Shown here: one piece after another, positions 10,201 through 15,928 of the stretch
How the letters are laid out: each line of letters opens with the position of its first letter
Position numbering within the stretch: position 1 is the first letter of the stretch
Source of the DNA: Candidatus Doudnabacteria bacterium RIFCSPHIGHO2_01_FULL_46_24
GTDB lineage: Bacteria > Patescibacteriota > Doudnabacteria > UBA920 > O2-02-FULL-48-8
NCBI GenBank assembly: GCA_001777575.1
Contig: MFEL01000006.1
Span: 1 to 40,322, forward strand
DNA: 40,322 nucleotides
Direction: 5' to 3'
Translations under genes and position numbers: made by a program
Notes under the pieces: generated by a model
The model's database searches: none
What the model was told of the DNA's origin: nothing
The model's input: the letters and a program-made list of their open reading frames with translations, nothing else

Positions 10201-11342
10201 GCTGTGGTCATCAGATTGCCGGAAAGCGGCAAGCCGGAAACCGAAGCTCCGCCTGACAGGGAAACGTCAGTGAGGTTGAAGCCGAGAGTTTTGCCGGAGG
10301 AAGTGCCATTGGCCAGATCATACTTCACGGTGATAACGCGAGTTGAAGAGGCTGGCACGGTGAACAAACCGGCGGATGCGGTGAAGGTCGCAATACCTTC
10401 GGCGTAAGAGTTGTATTCCGCCAAGCGGGTGATTCCATCATACAGATAGATGTTGGAAACGTCCGAGTTGGAAGAAATACCGGCGCGCTTGACTTTGACC
10501 GTGGTCACCACAGCGGCGGATGAGCCGGCAGTGAAGTTAACGGCCAGGGCGCCGACTTGCGCTTGCGCGCCGTCACCCGAAGTGGTGTCGGCAATTATGG
10601 TGCCGGCAGCCGGATTGGATGAAGCGAGCGAGACGCTAAGCGAGCCTGATGCTGGAGGAGGAGTGGTGGTACCGCCGCCGGTGCAGGAAGCCCGCGCGGT
10701 CAGTACGCCTTCGTTTGCGGCAGCGAGGTCAGCAGCGTTGGCTGCGACAACCCTGGCGAATGAGAAGCCGTAGGAATTGAAGACTTCCATGGAAGGAACG
10801 CCTTTTCGTCCGGTGGCGGTCATTTGCCAGATGGTGCCTGAGTCATTGACCAAAACGCCGGAAGTGTGGCGCTCGGTGGCAGACTCAAGATTGGCACCCA
10901 TTGGGAGGTCGGCAAAGGTGTTCACGGCGGCAGTCACGACATTGGCCCAGCTGAAGCCGAGGCCGGTGTAGACCGAGCCGGAGACAAACCCTCGCTTCTG
11001 GCCATTGGCTACCAAGTAGACCAACGGATCAGAAGGACCTTTGACCAAGGTTCCGTCAGCGTAAACCATCACAGATCCCATCGCCTGGGTGTCTTCGGAG
11101 GAAGCTGCCACGACTTGGCTGAAGTTGTAACCGTGTGAGTTAAAGACTTCAGCAGTCGGGAACCCTCTCTGTTGACTACTAGAGATGAGATAGATGGTGC
11201 CGCTTGAATTGATCAAGCAGCCGTCGCTGTGCGGCGCTGCGAAAACAAAAGCAGGCAAGGCGAACAGGGAGACGCTCCACAGAAGAGTGGAGACGGCCAA
11301 ACCCGCAGCCAAGCCTTTTTTCGCAGAAGAAGATAAATTCAT
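7233..11342 (-). CDS. Large secreted surface (S-layer-like) protein with N-terminal KRGF-type repeats and tandem beta-sandwich repeats
   Basis: Signal peptide; three N-terminal modules such as GTIYLISSSQQRGFPTAEVFNSHGYNFSQVVAA; repeated units like NLKLFNGSTQVG...TPLVVPRNATTTLTLKG. Confidence 0.8.
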   Translation of the reverse strand: MNLSSSAKKGLAAGLAVSTLLWSVSLFALPAFVFAAPHSDGCLINSSGTIYLISSSQQRGFPTAEVFNSHGYNFSQVVAASSEDTQAMGSVMVYADGTLVKGPSDPLVYLVANGQKRGFVSGSVYTGLGFSWANVVTAAVNTFADLPMGANLESATERHTSGVLVNDSGTIWQMTATGRKGVPSMEVFNSYGFSFARVVAANAADLAAANEGVLTARASCTGGGTTTPPPASGSLSVSLASSNPAAGTIIADTTSGDGAQAQVGALAVNFTAGSSAAVVTTVKVKRAGISSNSDVSNIYLYDGITRLAEYNSYAEGIATFTASAGLFTVPASSTRVITVKYDLANGTSSGKTLGFNLTDVSLSGGASVSGLPLSGNLMTTATVSDLGKLTINSFTTFPATVDPGEVDREVWRFNLVSADQDIEVSKLNLTLVGTVAQNDIQNVKLKVSGTQIGTTQQVMTNNEVTFDLSGSPYVIASGQTKTVVVHADIVGGTSRAFKFTIRKSSDVSVKDKNYGVWLKPNQTDTLTLIEPETGNGTDINAGTLTVTKATDSPSGNVTLNSSNVTLAKFNFKANGEDIKITTLVVEAVVSEDQQNLNNGKLLLDGSQINTTTDFDSDATDDGNFTDAATDAVGAGTDEDTSFSLGNTFIVPAGKTKVLTLTADTKDGDGNTLAASSTIRLSVGGFAATGQVSLASVTIASADGNLVTATSGALTIAKNTSVSDYTVANPTGVVGATGVKIGSLTITAGTGEAVSVTSITVGDDGDEATSDIGDNFQNLKMMQGSTQLGQTQGVLSGTAGADFVFTPSSAINVPAGQQVVLDFYADILTSAAGFATAQPGLEFVTSTATGAVTGADASDVTVENLHSLVIAAQGSLTVTANSGQPVAGQLVMGESDVTLAMFDLEAGSAEDLQITMIEVTDSTTSPNEFGGSLSNLKLFNGSTQVGATISSLSAGVDGVATFNLTTPLVVPRNATTTLTLKGSVNAYPNAVSGGTHVLEIAHATDDMTVIGASSGAAIAETISSAAGTAQDVYRTRAVVSLNSASPSGAHSESATDEVFRFDVAANSSYDAVVNAVAVTLSGNALLTGSNNANLYKSTDLNTALATEAYVTVTNAASGTTTTFVDTDASFDGIPVGATVRIYDDTAAAYATGTPRITSLASAGGNTTATFTPALAAANDVDVNDDMYYRPLQPGSGKLYFGAQTTLTADEANGSTSLNVTSTNGFAIGDTVTISGYGATGTALTSSAGGVISSIDDATSLTVSAVTLAATIDFDYVSASTANALTKNHNSAAVAYTGRLVSNAGQTVAQGTTLTFVVKGDTTGANASSTATETITGSLAAVGDLNWDDKVIFGIITDTKNIPVNGNTLQY

Positions 11343-11490
11343 TTTAATCTCCTGTTTAGCCGGAAATCAAAAAAGAGCAGGATTAATTGTTCATATGAGA
11401 CAATCAATCTATCTTTTTTCAATCAACCGGTAAACATTTCTATTAATTTATTATGGGTATGGAACCACATTTTAAGACAAAGACCGACCC

Positions 11491-11793
11491 CCAGCCCCAG
11501 TTTTTGGTCACAATCTGCTTTTGGGTAAACGTTTCAACAGCTCGTGCTTCCCGCTTCCGTGATGTTTTAATCGTTTTTCGCGATTCATTGCATCACTCTT
11601 GTCACGGTAAGCCTCAGCGTAAATTATCATCCATTTACCGGTATTTCTTTTTGTAGAAATATTTTTCCCGGAATTATGTTCTTCTAACCTACGCTTAAGA
11701 TTGCTCGTAAACCCAAAATAGAGCTCTTTTGTGCCGCTATTCTGGATTACGTATATTACCCACATACAACTTACGACCAAAAACTGGAGCTGG
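11491..11793. repeat. 19-bp inverted repeat pair bracketing a GIY-YIG gene (arms 11491..11509 and 11775..11793)
   Basis: ccagccccagtttttggtc versus gaccaaaaactggagctgg (reverse complement ccagctccagtttttggtc): 18/19 matches. Confidence 0.8.
11508..11765 (-). CDS. GIY-YIG domain endonuclease (UPF0213-like)
   Basis: MWVIYVIQNSGTKELYFGFTSNLKRRLEEHNSG...IIYAEAYRDKSDAMNREKRLKHHGSGK; start placed at the internal Met. Confidence 0.85.
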   Translation of the reverse strand: MWVIYVIQNSGTKELYFGFTSNLKRRLEEHNSGKNISTKRNTGKWMIIYAEAYRDKSDAMNREKRLKHHGSGKHELLKRLPKSRL

Positions 11794-11980
11794 ACAGAGT
11801 CCTGCTAGATTCCATATTCCATAAGCTAAGACGGACATTTGCAAGCCAAAGTTACATCCTATCTGTTGATAACATTAAGGAATGCAAATGCTTTTCGTAT
11901 TATAAGATATTCGGCTATGGGAGTCAAATAATATTGCAAAATTGAAATAACTTCAAATATTTGATAAAATCTTCAGGCTT

Positions 11981-12054
11981 GCGGGATTTGTATAATGGCA
12001 GTACGGGACCCTTCCAAGGTCCAGGCGCGGGTTCGATTCCCGCATCCCGCTCCA
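11981..12054 (+). tRNA. tRNA-Gly (TCC), CCA encoded
   Basis: gcgggat acceptor, anticodon loop cttccaa, gcgggttcgattcccgc T arm, atcccgc t cca. Confidence 0.95.
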
Positions 12055-12083
12055 GAAAATTGATAATTGTGAATTTGATTATT

Positions 12084-12105
12084 TAAGCTGCATTTATGCA
12101 GCTTA
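12084..12105 (+). terminator. Hairpin downstream of tRNA-Gly, possible terminator
   Basis: taagctgcatttatgcagctta. Confidence 0.45.
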
Positions 12106-12148
12106 ATGTATTATCCACAGGCAATGTGATAGATATTGATAGGTAATA

Positions 12149-12748
12149 TTAGTTCAATAATTTTCCCGAAACAAACACCTCAAGTAAAGCGGCCAGAAAC
12201 AGCAATACAACCACAATCGGGAAGATGGCTGCCGCTTCAAGAAAAGACTTTTTGAGAGCTGCCTGCCTCTGCCCGGCTGCCCCTTTACTAAGCCAACTTA
12301 TCCCTAACTTCAGGCCAAAGGCCGAGGCCAGCAAAAACGCCGGAATTTCCAGGATACCGTGCGGCAAAAGTCCGGTCACAACATAGTAAAAAACATTTAG
12401 CAAATTGTCTTCATAAGCCGCGATCGCTGCCAGAACATACCCCAATATGACGCCGTTGAGTCCCACGATCAAAAAAGGCGCAATTCCAAAGAGAATGCCT
12501 AGAAACAACGCGATAGCAGTGGCAGCCGTGTTTTGGATGAATATTTGCCAAGCTAGGTTAAAATCCAAAGCCGGCTCAACTCCAAACTTCTCTTCAAACA
12601 CTTTAATGATCGCTGACAGCAAGTCCTGGTTGAGATAATAAAGCCCCATGCCCAGAAAAAAAGCAATCACCAGTCCCCAACCGGCCGCCCTAAACCACCC
12701 CCTGTTCTCCCAAAGCAAGTTCTTGTAATAATCCCAAAGCCTTTTCAT
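12149..12748 (-). CDS. Stage II sporulation protein M (SpoIIM/DUF95) family membrane protein
   Basis: NLAWQIFIQNTAATAIALFLGILFGIAPFLIVGLNGVILGYV...GLLPHGILEIPAFLLASAFGLKLG. Confidence 0.75.
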   Translation of the reverse strand: MKRLWDYYKNLLWENRGWFRAAGWGLVIAFFLGMGLYYLNQDLLSAIIKVFEEKFGVEPALDFNLAWQIFIQNTAATAIALFLGILFGIAPFLIVGLNGVILGYVLAAIAAYEDNLLNVFYYVVTGLLPHGILEIPAFLLASAFGLKLGISWLSKGAAGQRQAALKKSFLEAAAIFPIVVVLLFLAALLEVFVSGKLLN

Positions 12749-12964
12749 AAACGGCAGTATAACATATAATAGTTAGCGTTATACGTTTGACGGCAGCGCG
12801 ACTCGTATCGGCAAGCGTTTAACGTCAAGCGTTCGGAAACCGTATAACGTTGCCGTAAGACGATACGCGCAGCACTGACGAATAACGAATTCCCGGGGTG
12901 TCGTATACCGGTAGCCCCGTAGTAGAACCTTCGGTTCACTACGGGGTAAATACGCCTGGTAGGT

Positions 12965-13067
12965 AGCCTGAAATTTTTCCGGGGAGTAGTATACCGGTAG
13001 TACGTCTGCTTTGGGAGCAGATAGACCGGGTTCGATTCCCGGCTCCCCGACCAAAAAATTTCAGGCT
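12965..13067. repeat. 14-bp perfect inverted repeat flanking the internal tRNA-Pro
   Basis: agcctgaaattttt (12965..12978) and aaaaatttcaggct (13054..13067). Confidence 0.9.
12980..13053 (+). tRNA. tRNA-Pro (TGG), CCA encoded
   Basis: cggggag acceptor, anticodon stem-loop tctgc tttggga gcaga, T arm ccgggttcgattcccgg, ctccccg a cca. Confidence 0.95.
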
Positions 13068-13143
13068 GAAGAGCAGGCATGTCCCGTACCAAAGCGAAGC
13101 TTTTGGTGCGGGATAGACTGGGTTCAATTCCCAGCACCCCGAC

Positions 13144-13226
13144 CATGAACTAGTCGCGAACTAAAGTTCGCTCCAGTTCATGGCACGCCACTGGGCTTGT
13201 CAGTTGAATCGGGCGACTAGTTCATG
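13144..13226. repeat. Inverted repeat starting at the CCA end of the outer tRNA-like gene
   Basis: catgaactagtcgc (13144..13157) and gcgactagttcatg (13213..13226), with internal gcgaactaaagttcgc hairpin. Confidence 0.75.
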
Positions 13227-13268
13227 AGCCGTGTACCCGAACGTCAGCGAGTGGTTCACGGCCACCCA

Positions 13269-13298
13269 TAAAAAAACCGCCTCAGTTGGCGGCTTTTA
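13269..13298 (-). terminator. Terminator of the HU gene
   Basis: aaaaaccgcctcagttggcggctttta. Confidence 0.7.
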
Positions 13299-13344
13299 AG
13301 TATTCTCTTAAGACGTCACCTAAAAGGAGGAGCAAAACCATAGA

Positions 13345-13620
13345 CTACCTCACTGCGTCTTTCAACCCTTTCCCAGCGCGGAACTTGGGGACCTTTGTCG
13401 CGGGAATCTGAATCTTCTCTTCCGGGCGCTGGGGATTGACGCCCATGCGCGCGCTGCGATTCATGACGACAAACGAGCCAAAACCCGAAATGTTGACTTC
13501 TTGTCCGCTCTTCAAAGCTCCGGTCACCACCTCCACGAATGCCTCAAGCGCTTTTTCGGCGTCAATTTTTCCCACACCCATTTTATTTGCCAAAGATTCA
13601 ACTAATTCTTGTTTATTCAT
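13345..13620 (-). CDS. hup: HU family DNA-binding protein
   Basis: MNKQELVESLANKMGVGKIDAEKALEAFVEVVTGALKSGQEVNISGFGSFVV...NPQRPEEKIQIPATKVPKFRAGKGLKDAV. Confidence 0.95.
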   Translation of the reverse strand: MNKQELVESLANKMGVGKIDAEKALEAFVEVVTGALKSGQEVNISGFGSFVVMNRSARMGVNPQRPEEKIQIPATKVPKFRAGKGLKDAVR

Positions 13621-13738
13621 CCCGTTTAGAAGCAGGTCGCGGTTAGGCGAGACTGCTTGAGATTAATAATATATATCTTGCTTTTATCATTAGCCACAAA
13701 AAATTTATAAACTAAGCGACCGCGGCTTCTAACGGGAT
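13621..13738. repeat. Inverted-repeat element with CCCGTT(T)AGAA termini
   Basis: cccgtttagaagcaggtcgcggttag .. ctaagcgaccgcggcttctaacggg. Confidence 0.65.
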
Positions 13739-13743
13739 TCATA

Positions 13744-15624
13744 TCATTTTCTTTTCCCTAATACATAGCCAATATAACAAAAAGCCAAAGAAATCACAAT
13801 GCCGGCCATTAAGCCGCTGGCAAATGTCCAAAACTCGATCTGGCCATTGCCTGCCTCCTCGTAGTCAGCCAAAGGCTGTGCTTCGGGGTTATTTATAATA
13901 CTCTCCCCAGCCACTGCAGGAATTATCTCCTGAGTTATCTCTTGAATTTTTTCATCAGGCGCCGCGGGTTTGATTGCCGGCGGGGAAATAAATACCGCCT
14001 GGCTGGCCGCTGCGGGCTTGGCAACGATTTTTGCCGCCGCGGGCTTTGGCGCCGGAGTATTCCAAATCCAGCTGCCATCTGCCTGCTTGATAAGCACAGC
14101 TTCCTCTTTAGCGTCTTCGAAATTCACAAAATCAATCAAGACTTTGCCGGCGTTAAACAGCCGCACAGTCTCCAAGCCGGAATTATTAAACGCCACGTTG
14201 CCGGCTGGAACCGTAATCACGGCCGTTTCCCCAGGCTCCACTGTAACGCCGCTTATTTTATAGGCATTGGATCCGATCTTAGCCTGCCCGTCTCCGTCAT
14301 CCAAAATCCAGTTATTAAGCGAAACGGCGGCAGTGCCAGTGTTGATGACTTTAACCCATTCCTTGCCTGAATCAGTCCCGGCCGGATTGGGAAAAACTTC
14401 CGCAATTTTAATCTGGTGCTCGCCTAAGACGTCCACCGTGGGCGCTACCGGTCCTTCCGGCTCAAAAATATTAGCCCGGCCTTTGGTCACCTGCTTTACC
14501 CATTCAAAACTTCCGTCGGAAACCCGCGCGAACGACCGGTCTTCCAAAGCGTCATCCTCATAACCAGCCTCGGAAACCGCATGGCCATCCGGCCACAGGA
14601 GGCGGACAGTTTCGCCGCCGACATTGTTTAAGACAAACGCATCCTCGGGTAAATTCACGGCCAGATAAGACCGGCCTTTCAAAATTATTCCTTCCGGAAA
14701 AGTATAGGCTGACAAACCGATCCCGTTTGAGCCGTCTCCGTCGTCCAAAACCCAGTCCGCAAGCCAGACTTCGCCGTCGCCCGCATTGTAAATTTCCACC
14801 CATTCTTCCCCCAAATCAGACCCGTCGGGATTGGGCAGCAGCTCGGTGATGTAAACGTCGGAAGAATAAACGGAGCTCGGCGTTGGAGCCGAGGAAGCGG
14901 GAGCCGGGATATCTGAGGATGGCTCGGCTGTGCAAGCGCTGCCGCAGCTTCTGGGATGAGGAGAGGCTTGGGAAAAAAAATCCGCCAAATTATTGTCCGT
15001 GTCCTGTGATAGACGCTCCAGGCTGACCGCTTCGTTGGGATTGACAGCGGCAGTGTCTTCGATAAAAGGATTTACATGTCCCGAACCCCAAGCTAAAGCG
15101 TCAATAATATTGTCGTTTTTATCCAAAAGCGCAATGCTGTTGTCTTTGGCGATTGTCGAAGTGCTTGATTCATCGGCATTGAGCGCTGTGGCAAAACCGT
15201 CTTTGGAATTGGCCCACAAAAAATAGCCGGATGCGGGAATGGTTGTATTACTGCTTATGACCTTGACTGAGGATTCTGAACCGCTCTGCGTCCGCTTCCT
15301 CAACTTCCAGCCGCCAATGTCAACGGCTTGGCTCGTCGGGTTATAAAGTTCAATCCAGTCTTGTTCCGAACCGCCCGTACCCGCAACCCCGTCGAGTTGC
15401 ACTTGGCTGATGACCAGATGATCGGCATAACCCAAAGCAAAATTAGGGAAACCTATTATCCCTATTATCCCTATTATCCCTATCCAACCTATTCCCTTTA
15501 ATCCCCTTAAACCCTTTATCCCCCTTACTCCCATTTCTCCCCTTAGCCCCTTTTCCAAATTAAAAACCGGCCTCCACCTGCCAGTAATCTTTGTAATGAC
15601 AAGACCCAGCATATATATGTTCAC
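13744..15624 (-). CDS. Surface protein with lamin-tail domains (about three) and C-terminal TM anchor
   Basis: Repeated LLPNPDGSDLGEEWVEIYNAGDGEVWLADWVLDDGDG-type LTD motifs; C-terminal hydrophobic segment plus KRK. Confidence 0.8.
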   Translation of the reverse strand: MNIYMLGLVITKITGRWRPVFNLEKGLRGEMGVRGIKGLRGLKGIGWIGIIGIIGIIGFPNFALGYADHLVISQVQLDGVAGTGGSEQDWIELYNPTSQAVDIGGWKLRKRTQSGSESSVKVISSNTTIPASGYFLWANSKDGFATALNADESSTSTIAKDNSIALLDKNDNIIDALAWGSGHVNPFIEDTAAVNPNEAVSLERLSQDTDNNLADFFSQASPHPRSCGSACTAEPSSDIPAPASSAPTPSSVYSSDVYITELLPNPDGSDLGEEWVEIYNAGDGEVWLADWVLDDGDGSNGIGLSAYTFPEGIILKGRSYLAVNLPEDAFVLNNVGGETVRLLWPDGHAVSEAGYEDDALEDRSFARVSDGSFEWVKQVTKGRANIFEPEGPVAPTVDVLGEHQIKIAEVFPNPAGTDSGKEWVKVINTGTAAVSLNNWILDDGDGQAKIGSNAYKISGVTVEPGETAVITVPAGNVAFNNSGLETVRLFNAGKVLIDFVNFEDAKEEAVLIKQADGSWIWNTPAPKPAAAKIVAKPAAASQAVFISPPAIKPAAPDEKIQEITQEIIPAVAGESIINNPEAQPLADYEEAGNGQIEFWTFASGLMAGIVISLAFCYIGYVLGKRK

Positions 15625-15646
15625 ATATATCTTGGTAAATGTTTGG

Positions 15647-15928
15647 TTAAAATAAACCCTGGAATGTTCTCAAAAAATAGAACCAGATTATTACAACAAC
15701 AATCGAAGAAATAGAAATTGTTATCCACCTGACATTTTTTTCAGGAAAAATTTTACTTGCTTTAACAAGAATATATCCTGGTATAAGTGCGGATATTAAA
15801 ATTAGCCAAGTCAAGATATCTTTATAGTCCAGGGCATAAATATTTCCTACTTTTACATTACTCAACATTAACCAAGATAAGACAATATTAAAAATAAAAA
15901 AAACAATAATTAAATTTTTATTTTTCAT
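15647..15928 (-). CDS. Small membrane protein, translationally coupled to the upstream lipase
   Basis: 93-aa hydrophobic ORF; ATGA overlap with the lipase stop at 15925..15928. Confidence 0.6.
   Translation of the reverse strand: MKNKNLIIVFFIFNIVLSWLMLSNVKVGNIYALDYKDILTWLILISALIPGYILVKASKIFPEKNVRWITISISSIVVVIIWFYFLRTFQGLF

Larger units (their letters stand above)
12894..13145 (+). pseudogene. tRNA-Pro-like gene interrupted by hairpin insertions and by an entire internal tRNA-Pro
   Basis: cggggtg (12894..12900) pairs with caccccg (13135..13141), discriminator A, CCA; D-arm gtataccggtag; T arm ctgggttcaattcccag; anticodon stem gcctg (12954..12958) / caggc (13074..13078). Confidence 0.65.

Noticed and set aside
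7239-11433. Plus-strand ORFs antisense to the surface-protein gene
   Set aside because: Low-complexity antisense frames of a strongly supported CDS.
12745-13146. ORFs MVGVLGIEPSLSRTKSF..., MVGEPGIEPGLSAPKAD... and 12939..13127
   Set aside because: Antisense translations of tRNA genes, a common annotation artefact.
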